DNA from: Neodontobutis hainanensis
Taxonomy: Eukaryota; Chordata; Actinopteri; Gobiiformes; Odontobutidae
Length of the DNA: 64,000 nucleotides
Assembly: GCA_024349245.1 (NCBI GenBank)
Contig: JALDNG010000894.1
Span: 1-64,000, forward strand
Reading direction: 5' to 3'
The notes beneath the pieces were generated by a model, which did no database searches, was not told the origin of the DNA, and saw nothing but the letters and a program-made list of their open reading frames with translations. Shown here in pieces: positions 1 through 10,056 of this stretch (its first letter is position 1; every line of letters begins with the position of its first letter). Made by a program: the position numbers and the translations under genes.

Positions 1-765
1 GTCATAAAATCGTTATTGGTGTCAGTAAAACTATAACTGAACAGCTCGATGGTGGTCTCAGCCTTGATAACTTGCACAGGTAACGTTAGCCGTGATACAC
101 AACTATGCTGCACGATTAAGTCGTCTTTCAAAAGAAAAGCTGCAATTTCAACATGTTCACGCATCCAGAATTATAGCCACATTATTAACGCGTTTGTAAG
201 AAATCAAACATTTTGTAAATCCGTCAAGATTTCAGCGAGATAAAAGTATTTATGTTCAAGCAGATCACTCACCTTACATCAGGTACCATGGAGTCCGATA
301 GGAAGCTTGCCTGTTTCAAGATGGTCGCCGGTGATGCCGTCGGAGACTGCGCCGTGAGACATCTAGCCTTTCTTATGTATGTCTATGTCTACACCTACCA
401 CTAGTGGCTCATTTAGTCTCAGCTGCTTATAGACTCTGCAGATCTAATGTATGTTTTCTCAGTATCTACCTGCCACTAAAATGCAGCTTTATGATGAACT
501 GCTCCCTGGCGAAACACTGTCTCATTAGTGTTTAGACAGTGTTTTCTCGACTTAAGGTGACACCAATTTCCACTATATGATGGAACTGCTCCAGGAATAA
601 ATTGCAAAGCTATGCTAGAAATGTTAAGTAGCAAGTCTCTCACTATTCGTTCATTATAGCGACGCAGTAAACAAACCTGGTCAGACATCTGTCAGAATAT
701 ATGAGCTACCTCACACTCATTGTTTTCTATCATGCAGTTAATATGGTATAATGTATTGTCATTGA
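1..765. other. Non-coding, unassigned; one exon-like patch
   Basis: No recognisable gene. Most of the stretch is AT-rich and featureless. The patch at about 250-370 is richer in CpG. Read on the minus strand it contains an ATG in good context (around 290) followed by a consensus-like splice donor (AAG then GTGAGT, near 270-278). That resembles a 5' exon of a minus-strand gene, but it is far too short to identify and could equally be part of a repeat. Confidence 0.3.
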
Positions 766-1470
766 GCCTGTTTACATGCCCACTAAAAATCAGATCATTA
801 CCGGATTATTGGACTTTTCAGATTATTCAAATGATCTCGTAAACAGCATAATCTGATTTCGACAGTTTTCTGAGTATGAAAAATCGGATTAACACATCTA
901 GATTTCTTACTTTGTGGATGTATACCCGTTAATCTGATAAATTTTTAATGGACGTTGCTTATTTGCGAAGGAAGCCAAAAAGTTTTTTTACTTCTGCGTT
1001 ACTTCCGTGTTGTGCGGCCCATAGAGCAGGTGCTCATGAAAAACAGGAAAAAGTCTCTGACATTAAAATTGTTATTAAATTAAACACTACAAAATTCAAC
1101 CATTTTGGCATCTGTAGGTGTCCTGTCAGCCGAGTACCAGCAGTTTGTATTTACATGGCGCTCTATGGGGCCGTAGGTGTTTTTTTCACTCAATACCTTG
1201 AGTGGCCAAAATTAAAATTTGCTTCAAGGAAAAGGCAGCAGTCCCCAATCCAGTTCTAATAAACAATAGGACACACTCTAACTGGTGTCAAGGCAGGATT
1301 CAGTCACTATGTACTTAAGTACTCTGAAAGAAATCCAATAACTGACTAAAACATGTAAACCTGGGTTTTTGGATTATCTCATTTCTGAAGTGCATGTACA
1401 CGGCAGAGCTGAATATTCCAATTATTTCATTACTCCCAGCTTTTGGATTATAATGGCCATGTAAATAGGC
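766..1470. mobile_element. Terminal-inverted-repeat DNA element (non-autonomous)
   Basis: The two ends are inverted copies of each other: 15 of the outer 17 bases match, sharing the core TTTACATG. Subterminal sequence on both sides carries scattered GGATTA/TAATCC words. About 705 bp lie between the outer ends, and no transposase homology is visible inside, so this is best read as a non-autonomous DNA transposon or MITE. I could not find a convincing target-site duplication, so the superfamily is left open. Similar elements ending in CATGTAAAC are familiar in teleost genomes (general knowledge, not checked here). Confidence 0.55.
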
Positions 1471-1524
1471 TTATGGACTATTCCATTTTTTTTGCACATA
1501 TATAATTAAAGGTAGATGTAATAC

Positions 1525-1562
1525 ATGTTTTACAGATAGTCAATGTGCTATCTGTAAAACAT
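1525..1562. repeat. Perfect 15-bp inverted repeat (hairpin)
   Basis: The arm at 1525-1539 (ATGTTTTACAGATAG) is the exact reverse complement of 1548-1562, with an 8-nt loop. It lies just outside the DNA element ending at 1470. It is probably the remnant of a short foldback element. There is no T-run or gene end to suggest a terminator. Confidence 0.8.
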
Positions 1563-4468
1563 ATAGCCCATTCATTAATTACATTCAAATTCAGTGTGTT
1601 AGCCAAGAACCCTGTACCAATATAAACAAGGTGATTATGGGTCAAAGAGATAAAATGTTAACCTGACAGATTAAAAAAGTCAATGTTGCTTTTTTAATTT
1701 TACTTTGACACATGTTTTATCTTCTGCCTCTTCACAAAGTGCAGTATCCACATTAGTACAACTAAAAGTGATTTTCAATGAGACAAAGCTACATAAAGTC
1801 TATTCTCTATTCTCTAAATTCATTTGATGGTTCTTACACAAGATCCAAAGACAAAGGGATCCATAGTTTCAGTCTCCTGGGCTGAGGACTGTCCTGGAGA
1901 AGAAGTGCCTTTGGTCAAGAACAGATAACAGTCTGGTTAAACGTAGTCTTCTGTAAATTGGATCTGAAATGAAAGTCCTTTCTAAGCCTGTCCCTGGTGC
2001 CACTGGTGAAAGATTAGTGTGATCCTCATCCTTCCCAAACTACGCTCACAGCAGGTTTCCCTTTTTGTCAAACAGAAGGACAAGGCCTAAATCAAGTCCT
2101 CAAATCCTTAACTCTAATGAGGCTAGAACACAGTAACCACTTACACTGTCAAGCTTGGTGTGCTGACAGCTAATTACTAAAGCAGAAGTGTGGAAACACT
2201 TACAGTGAGCAGTCTGACAGCGGACGACACTGACTGTTGTGTTATATTCACACCACATACGTCCATGTCGCCCCAGTCCAAACCTCAACCCTCCCGTTCT
2301 GACCATGTGAGACCAGTTAGATTCACTCAGATGTCAAACAGGACTATTAATGTCATGCTGCATTGGTACTCGACAGACGCAGCTCCAGGTCCATTCACTG
2401 TCCTTTTCTGCAGCTGGGGTTGTTGGGTTTGGATTTCAATCAGTTTTTATAACAGTGTATTTAAAGTGTGGGGAAAACAGACTTCTACTTTTAAATGGGT
2501 GGTCTCTTTTTAATAAATCTGTATGCATGGTTATTCTTAGTGAGACATAAAGTCTTATTTATAAGAAAGACTATTGTCCTTGTCTTGTTGCAGTGACAGG
2601 AAGGAAGTAGGCAGTGACTGCCTTGTAAACAAGCTCATACATAATTCTTTACTCTGTTTAGACATTAATGCACAAATGGCCGTTGTCACCACATAGGGTA
2701 GCATCTTCATATGGCAGCTTGAATGCATTGTTTATCCAGACTTCCATTGTGGGAGCAGAGCAAACATGTATGGGCACATCTGCTGCAAACATTCTCAGTT
2801 ATGTGCCACACAACTGTATAAATATAGTCTGGAGGTGACTTTACTGAGATTACCTACAGCGTATGTGTGCCGGTCACTGCCTCTAATGTAACATAAAGTC
2901 CATGTTCATTTATTACCTCACTATTAAACATAAATACAAATCTCTACTATAGAAATCTAACCCTACAATGTTAGGCTGTTCCTTTTTGCATTTGAGGTGT
3001 TGTTTATTGGATTATTAGAGAAGGACACTGACCCAACATTAATTAAATGTTTGGGGACTTTTTAGAGTACAAGTGCTGACACCATCAATGGCCAATACAG
3101 CAGAGGATATTGTTCACTAAAATGCAATTCTAAAATTTGACTATATCATAATATAATTGGTCAAAATAAAATGCAGCACTTATACACCCTTAAATGAGCT
3201 GAAATTGCCCATAGGCTTCCTTTGACTTGAGTCTAGTTGAGTCTAGGTGTAATATGTGTTTGGTAATGAGGAGCAAGTGCAGCCTCCATGTTGGTAATGA
3301 GACAGGGTGTGAGGAAGAACTCATTTTGTCAGCAATTTAGCAACCTATTCAAAAATGGGTGTTTTTATTTTGACCCAATTTACACCTTTAAACCAATCTA
3401 ACGAGCTACAGCGGGGAAACACAGGAATAAGTAGCAAGTGTCAAAATAAACCTTTGCTACACAATATATCAAAATAAAGGCTCATTAAAAACATAATGTC
3501 ATTGACATGGCACCAGGACTTTAGTGTATGTTGCACTATAGATGATGCAATGATATTCTTGAGGTGGAGTAATTGAATTTACTTTACCTTCGACACCAAA
3601 GACCCATTTTACAAGAACAATGTAAAGAAGAAGAAGCATGGGTTTCAACAGCCAGCCGTAGCTACAGATGTATAGGCAAGTATCAGTGACAATAAACCAA
3701 ATTTGGGATAAATCTGTTGATAATTTTCTCTGCTAGTTCTTGGTTTAAATTCAGGGTTAATCTTAATTTTTTTATTGGTTTAGGTTTCTTTTTGAAGCAA
3801 TTTGGTTGGGGCATGTACAAATTGGTTGGTTGCTCCAAGTTGCATCCTATTTTGCGACAAGGCTGTGTGTAATGGGCTTTTATTAGCATTGTCACAGGGC
3901 ACCAATCAAAGTGCAGTCCTACTTTGGTTTTGGCTTCTTGTCTAATGGCCACAGTCATAGAGACAACTTGTTATCCTCACATTTGCCTCTAAGTCACATC
4001 AGTGCGTGCACAATCTCAGCAGCTCGGCTCCATCATTATTCAGAGAGGCATTAAGTAATTATGACTTTGTACTGAGTGCTATGGGCAGCAACAAGAGCTG
4101 TAATTGCAAAAGAAACGGAAACAACTCTGATCAAGTCCAACAAAAACAGGGAGACAAAACAGTCACCACAAACAGCTACAGTGACCTTATACTAAAATCT
4201 TCTTTTCTGGAGGATTTCTTATTTAAATCTTGTTGTGGCCAAAGATCACCTGCTTCTGGGAGATGAGCGTTTCAAATGACAGAAAAGGTTATTATTTCAA
4301 AATTTGGCATTAAAGTTTAATTGTTATAGCTTTTAAAGTTTTTGCTGCCCAAATTGTTCCAGGTGATGACTTGACATTTTAACATCATCTATTTAAAACC
4401 TTCGGAGACTCAAAAAAAAAATCTTCTTTTCTAAAATTGTTATGTTGTCTGTAGGCCTAACAAAAACA
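1563..4468. other. Non-coding, nothing recognised
   Basis: AT-rich sequence with short chance reading frames only. No protein similarity, tRNA-like structure or tandem repeat was recognised. Confidence 0.4.
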
Positions 4469-4593
4469 ATCCGAGGCAGTCTGGCTGCGCTGAAAGATAA
4501 AAGCCCTTTAATCTACAGTTGACAGTAGGTTAAAGCATGTCCCTTGTTTCATAAAAGACTTTTATCTTTCAATGCAGCCATAGTGCCTCGGAT
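4469..4593. repeat. Imperfect 35-bp inverted repeat
   Basis: Arms at 4469-4503 and 4559-4593 are reverse complements at 31 of 35 positions, separated by 55 nt. Both arms contain ATCCGAGGCA at the outside and GAAAGATAAAAG at the inside. The form fits a small foldback MITE. A structured transcript is possible but there is no evidence for one. Confidence 0.75.
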
Positions 4594-4923
4594 CATTTTG
4601 AAAAAGAAGAGGCCAATTTCATTAATGTTTGAACTGGATTTTCTATGTATCCAATAGTTTCTGATAGACTGTTAAATTCTTGAAGAGCACCTGACTAGAG
4701 GCACCACTTTGACCCACTGATGTACCTACACTCTCAATGTTTTTATTGGATACATGGTCATTATTTATTTACCACAGTTTAATTATGCGTAAAAACCATA
4801 GGGTAAAAAAAAACATAAAAATGATTATAGTAACCTTGTAAGCTCTTACACTGCTTTTACGTCCTAAATACGTTTAGTCAGAGATGGAAAAAGAAAGATA
4901 GAAAGTTGAGTGTTAGCGTTTGA

Positions 4924-5186
4924 TGGTGCTTAATTTGTAAAGATGCAGGTTGGGTAAAACAGAGAGGGTATATTGGGGGCTTGTTCCCACAGCACTGAGC
5001 AGGAACTAAACAGAGCCATTTTAAAAATAAGATTTATCCTGAAACAAAAGAATCAGGTCAGATTTGTAAGTGACGTGAACTTCAACTTTACGCTTTCTGA
5101 AAAAAAAAAAAAAAGGAAGGTGCCAGATCCTGTCAAATAGGTCCCAGTCCCGATTTGGGAGGTGGTGGAACATGTTCCCCTGTGTG
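4924..5186 (-). mobile_element. hAT-type MITE, truncated copy
   Basis: This is a diverged, inverted copy of the intact element at 16663-17004. Its left end has the same terminal word (TGCTTAATTTGT). The right part repeats the distinctive segment containing TCAAATAGGT, GGGAGGTG and TTCCCC, next to an A-run at about 5101-5114. The other terminal repeat is missing after 5186, so the copy is truncated, just before the Harbinger element. Confidence 0.6.
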
Positions 5187-5461
5187 TGTTACCCTTCACA
5201 AACAAGGCCCTGTGCCCAGTTGCATAAAACACCTTAAGTTTTTCCCTTAAGTATGATACTTAAGACGTGATTTCCCTTATCTAAGGGAATGATTTAAGGG
5301 TGTTGCATATAATCCCTTAAACGGTTCTCTTAGGTAACCGTTAAGTGTTTTACGACTGCGACCCAGGTTTTACCGCTATAAAATACTATTGTTGCCATAG
5401 ACACGCTACTGTCACATGGTCACACACTAACTGCACATTAACAGAATGGTATTTTTTCTCT

Positions 5462-6250
5462 TTACATACTGATCTTCGTGCGTGCGGGAGCCTGAATTCT
5501 GACATGTATGCCATCAATTACACCACTTATTCGAGGAAACCCCACTTTCAGAAAAAAAGAGGTTTGAATGGCATCCATTTCAACACGCGATGGAAATGTC
5601 ATAAATTTGGCTATAATGACGGCAAAGAGCCCCCGCAACCTGGTGAATAACTCTATAACTCTAATAATTGGGTTTATATTGCGCTTTTCTCCCAACAGAC
5701 CAAGGGACTCAAAGCGCTTACAGGCCGTCCATTATTCATTCATACACAGTCACACTGATGGTGGTAAGCTACAACTGTAGCCACAGATGCCCTGGGGCAG
5801 ACTGACAGAGACGTGGCAGCCATTTTGCGTCTACAGCCTCTCCGACCATCACCACATACATTCACTGAACATTCTTACACATTCATACGAGGCAAGGTGG
5901 GTTAAGTGTCTTGCCCAAGGACACAACGACAGTATGAATTGTGGGGAGAGCGGGAATCGAACCCACTACCTTCTGGTTGAAAGACAACCGCTCTACCACT
6001 GAGCCACTGCCGCCCCAACTCTACTGACTGACGACTTATGAACGTGGAAAACATCTCCCACTACAGAGAAACTTCTAGTTGCAAAGAACCGAAGTGCTAT
6101 AAGTACTGAAACACAGAGGGTAGTGAGTGTGCGCTGGGTAACATGATCAAGATCGCCTTCCAGTTTGTTAGCAATCTCATATATCCCGTGGCGATCAAAT
6201 CTATATTCGCAAAGCAGTTTTTCATTGCTAAGATGGTCCAGAGGATTCTC
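5462..6250 (-). pseudogene. Harbinger transposase remnant (HARBI1-like nuclease)
   Basis: Two separated minus-strand segments encode parts of one transposase. The N-terminal part (6250 down to 6024) reads NPLDHL near its start and LRFFATRSF further on, as in the helix-turn-helix region of HARBI1-like proteins. The second part (about 5640 down to 5462) contains FPRISGVIDGIHVRIQAPA, the conserved block around the first catalytic Asp of the Harbinger DDE nuclease. A SINE splits the two. The frame is broken upstream of the NPLD motif, and a stop follows soon after the IQAPA block. The rest of the catalytic domain is absent, so the protein is inactive. Confidence 0.8.
5657..6016 (-). mobile_element. 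tRNA-derived SINE nested in Harbinger transposase
   Basis: On the minus strand the element starts with a tRNA-like head at about 6016. It has an A-box-like GTGGCTCAGTGGTAGAG and a perfect B box, GGTTCGATTCC (forward 5953-5963). A body with CAAGACACTTAACCC follows, then a tail around 5670-5720 in which AAGCGC and GCGCTT can pair. A 7-bp direct repeat, AACTCTA, flanks it (5657-5663 and 6017-6023) and fits a target-site duplication. It would be transcribed by RNA polymerase III and mobilised by a partner LINE. It interrupts the Harbinger transposase and so is younger than that insertion. Confidence 0.8.
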
Positions 6251-6561
6251 TTATCGCGAAAAACTCAGCCATTTTTTATCATTAATGTTCACCAACTCTA
6301 AAAAGTAAAGTTTTACTAACCTTAAACTATACTTAGGAAAATGACAGTTAAGGGGCTTTATGCAACACTTAACGGTTTTAAGGGATCACTTAAGTGAAAA
6401 ATAGACACTTGAGGATAATTCTAAGGGTTTATGACGTTTCAGTTTAAGAAAACCTTAAGTGACACTTAAGGGTTTTTTTCTGCAACACCCTTAAGTTTAA
6501 AAGAAACCTAAGGGTGATCGAAGGGAAATTTTCACTTAAGGTGTTTTATGCAACCAGGCAC

Positions 6562-7119
6562 TGGTGTTTATGGTAATGCATTATAGGGTGATCTGTTCTG
6601 CCCAATGGCAACTGTGTTTTTCTTATTTCCCTGTCAATAAGTTAAATTGTTTTTATACTTCATTCAAACAGTTTTGAATTTTCAACTGTCCTCCACCTCC
6701 CGAGCCACCTCCTTCATTGTTAGTCGTCTTCTGTGACGACGGTTAAAGGTGCCATTGTGTAGGCCTTTGGCAGTAGCTGGTGGCAACAGTACAAAATGCA
6801 GTTGCACACCTAACTGTTATCAACCACAGAAACTCTGCAGGGACATTCTGATGCAATGTTGTAGAAATAGGTCAGGTAATAAGTTTGTGTTAAAAATTTA
6901 GAAACAAAATCCACTTTGCTGACATGTCCTGAATTCCTCCAAGATTATGTTATTCTCCCAAAGCAGTGCTCAGTTTATTAACTTCGTCCTGTCATTACAG
7001 ATCAGGAACAAAGAACTTTCTCTAAAACATGTTCTACTGAGCTGAGAATAAGTGCACCATGTAATGAAGAAAACACACAATATATGCAATAACTATGTAA
7101 ATGTTGGTATATTAAAGGT
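6562..7119. other. Non-coding, nothing recognised
   Basis: Spacer between the Harbinger element and the LINE fragment. No gene or clear repeat structure was seen. Confidence 0.4.
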
Positions 7120-7330
7120 TTCCTTTACTTTTCACAGTCTATACCAACAATTGTTTAAGCCATAGTAGCAACTGTTCTCTCATTAAATATGCAGATGATG
7201 TAGCATTTGTTGATCTTTTAAACAATATAAAACAATGTTTTTATCTGGTGTAAAGACAACATATTGATCTTAAATACTAAAGAAATGATAGATTTTAGAA
7301 ATCAATCTTGCCCAACATATAGTCTTTGAT
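7120..7330 (+). pseudogene. LINE reverse transcriptase fragment
   Basis: A short in-frame stretch from about 7132 reads YTNNC, then SLIKYADDVAFV, the catalytic F/YADD palm motif of LINE reverse transcriptases with its usual upstream YTND-like context. After a stop, recognisable echoes of the downstream WCK...LN region and an IDFR-like motif continue to about 7300. Spacing and motifs suggest the Rex1/CR1/L2 side of LINE diversity; the clade is not certain. Only about 200 bp survive and they contain stops, so this is a dead fragment. Confidence 0.65.
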
Positions 7331-9522
7331 TCACATCCCCCTACGGTCTGAAGAGTATGAACTCTTACCTCTTTGATCTTAACTTCTTTTATTCTTGTAT
7401 TTATTGTCTCGCTGTTCTTTTAATAACTGTGTTACGTCCACTGTCCTGTTCTGTCTGCAGTGTTGAATATGTCTCTGTATTTATAAGTTCTTCTGCAGAA
7501 CAAATTCCCCTCAGGGCATTAAAGTTTTCATTCATATATTCTTATGATGATATAGAAGGATGATTCTAATATATAAAGTATGTTCTTATATCTGATCTAC
7601 ATAAATTGAGAGTTATGTGCATTGTACTTGTTTCCTTCACATTCACAATAATTAAAATGATCCAATTTGGACTTGTTTTAATTTGAAGGAATTAATTTTA
7701 CAAGTTTCCTCTCACAGTTAAACTAATCTCAGATCTGCCTGCACTAGTCCCGCCTACCTCACTTTTTGATTGGATGTCACTGTTAATGCTCACATTTGAT
7801 TGGCTTAGTGTTTAAGGGTGATGGGAAAAACAGACAGCAGTGCCAGATTCACTACCAGCTGTAAAATATTTGCAACAAGAGAAGTGCTTTATTAATAATA
7901 TAAAAACAAAGAGTTAATGCAGCTGTGGGACTCAGCGGTCAGAGACATGAGACTGGAGAAAGACTACAGTCAGAATAAGACCAGGTCAGAAGTGGATTTA
8001 GAGACATTTACAGCAGAAACACAAACAGGAAGTGACTTCGCTGTTATTTAGAGTGATTATTAAGTCTTATAACACTCAGACAATTCACAGAGAATATTAT
8101 CCATCCTGTTATAAGTCCTGTCCGATTAGAGCAGAGAGAGGCAGAAGGCAGGGGTCACAGGTCAGTCTAAAGAACAGCTGCAGTGATTTAAACAGTTCCC
8201 AAAATTGTTCTTGTAATACTGTATCATAACAGCTTTAAAAATACATCAGAATATAGGAAATTACACTTATTCTGCTAAATATTTTCTGGGAGAGGACCCC
8301 AGATCCCCTAAATACATTATTATATATCTGTATGTGTCGACCTCTGTGTTTAAATGTGTCTCTTGCTTCCTAAGTTCACTCTTCCTTTAAACCAACCTAG
8401 TTACAGAATAGGTTAGTAGACGTGCTGGTGGTGGCCCAATGTGAGATCTTATCATGGGGCCCAAAACTCCTGTCAGTACATGTGCCAAGGCTGTCCAACA
8501 TACAAAGGATTAAAAAAATGACCTGGGCATACACTAAACTTTTGAGCTAGCACATTTGATTGTTAATTTTTCAATGCTGTGTGCATATTTCTCACACAGA
8601 ACTGATCTAAGGCTAAGGTAATAACAATAACATGTCAGTTATTTTGTATCTTGTGCAACAGAATATATTTTTAAAACGTCAGCAGAACCTGTTATATATA
8701 GGCTTTAAAATGGTTTTGTCTTGGTTTCAAACCTACACCTGTGTGTTAGTGTTCAGTTGAACTTGAGTGTTGATCCTTGTTCTCTCGTGGCTCGCAACAC
8801 GCTGAGCGTAATCATTTAGGCGTCCAAACAGCCGTCAGCAGCTCAGAGTGACAGGCCCTTTACAGCCTGTGTTTGTGGAGCCGGGTCGAGTCGTGTGGCG
8901 CTGGGGGCTTTAAGGGGAGCTTCTGAGTGATAGTAATGAGCAGCAGAAGACAGCCGCTGCTGTTGTAGTCTGCATGCTGCCCAATTATCTGCCAGCACCT
9001 GTCTAAGATGGTGGCGCTTCAAAACTGCTCACACACAGCCCCACCCATCCGTTGTCTATCGGATCTCTCTGATAATGAGATGAGTTTGCTATGGCAACTT
9101 AACACTGTACTGCACAGGGGAAAGTCTCTCTTTTTTCTTGTTTCCTTTTTCAAAACTTAGGACGCATTTCCATTTTACAACATGTGTACAATGACAGAAA
9201 CATATAATAAATCCTGTTTCCAAATGAGTTGAAATGGCCCACTTTTCCCTCCACCATTTTCTGCACATGATATTGACTCAAAAATGTGACTATCCATCGT
9301 CAAGTCATTTATGAATTTTATTAAACAGTTTCTGGGGAAAAATGAAATGAAATCTGCACAAAAGGCATACATTACTTTTGAGATAAACAATTGTACTTTT
9401 TATTTTAAGTTTTATTTTGTCTCATATGAATTAGGGGAAGGAAATTTCAAAATGTTCTGTTTATGTAAATCTGCTCAGTTAAAGCTCAGTAATAGCTTTA
9501 GTATATTTTATTTTTATTTAGA
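7331..9522. other. Non-coding; possible old repeat and conserved-like patch
   Basis: No gene recognised. Around 7720-8310 the sequence looks like a degraded interspersed repeat: it has GATTGG words and a segment at 8288-8310 (GGGAGAGGACCCCAGATCCCC) of the type seen in old fish DNA elements. The patch 8780-8960 is more GC- and CpG-rich than its surroundings and could be a regulatory element, but nothing specific supports that. Confidence 0.3.
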
Positions 9523-9523
9523 C

Positions 9524-9604
<81 letters not shown>
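9524..9604. repeat. (TAA)n microsatellite
   Basis: About 27 uninterrupted copies of the trinucleotide AAT/TAA. One reading phase gives a run of asparagine codons, which is an artefact of the repeat and not a protein. Confidence 0.98.
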
Positions 9605-9605
<1 letters not shown>

Positions 9606-9845
9606 TAATATTAGACCAAGAGACAAAAAAAATTATTTGGTTTGAATGACATACAGATGTCAAAAGATCAATTACCATTTTTGCTAATTAGTTGTTTCCA
9701 TTTAGTAAACATTTACCCTATAAAGGGGCAGAGGTTTTCATTGTAGAAATTTAGATTTTAGTTTACGTTTGGTTTATTAACATAAGATATCGCAGGATCC
9801 CATATTAAATAAAAGTTTTGTTGACCCCCTGATAGTGTATTTAAT

Positions 9846-10056
9846 TACATTTACATTTATTCATTTAGCAGACGCTTTTATCCAAAGCCACTTACATTGT
9901 TCTACAGTAATTACCAGTGTTACAGTCACTGGAGGCAAGGTGGGTTAAGTGTCTTGCTCAAGGACACGACAACAGTCTGAACTGTGGGGAGAGTGGGAAT
10001 CAAACCGCCTACCTTCCGGTTGAAAGACGACTGCTCTACCACCGAGCTACTGCCGC
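9846..10056 (-). mobile_element. tRNA-derived SINE with UnaL2-like 3' tail
   Basis: On the minus strand the tRNA-like head begins near 10056 (GTAGCTCGGTGGTAGAG as A box; GGTTTGATTCC as a one-base-variant B box, forward 9996-10006). The body shares CAAGACACTTAACCCACC with the SINE at 5657-6016. The tail differs: it can form the short stem GCTTT-GGATA-AAAGC (forward 9874-9888), followed by TGTAAATG-type repeats. That matches the GGAUA stem-loop recognised by UnaL2-type LINEs, so mobilisation by an L2-clade LINE is inferred. Confidence 0.75.

Larger units (their letters stand above)
5212..6561 (-). mobile_element. PIF/Harbinger DNA transposon, decayed
   Basis: The ends form 27-bp terminal inverted repeats (5212-5238 and 6535-6561, 25 of 27 matching) with the core TTGCATAAAACACCTTAAG. 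The subterminal zones, about 5228-5350 and 6330-6545, are packed with CTTAAG/CCCTTAA words in both orientations, likely transposase-binding or structural repeats. Broken HARBI1-like transposase coding sequence lies inside on the minus strand. A 3-bp TWA target duplication, usual for this superfamily, was not resolved. The element is about 1.35 kb including a nested SINE of about 360 bp. Confidence 0.8.

Noticed and set aside
9311..9649. Open frame with a long asparagine run
   Set aside because: The run is the (TAA)n microsatellite read in one phase; the flanks have no protein-like character.
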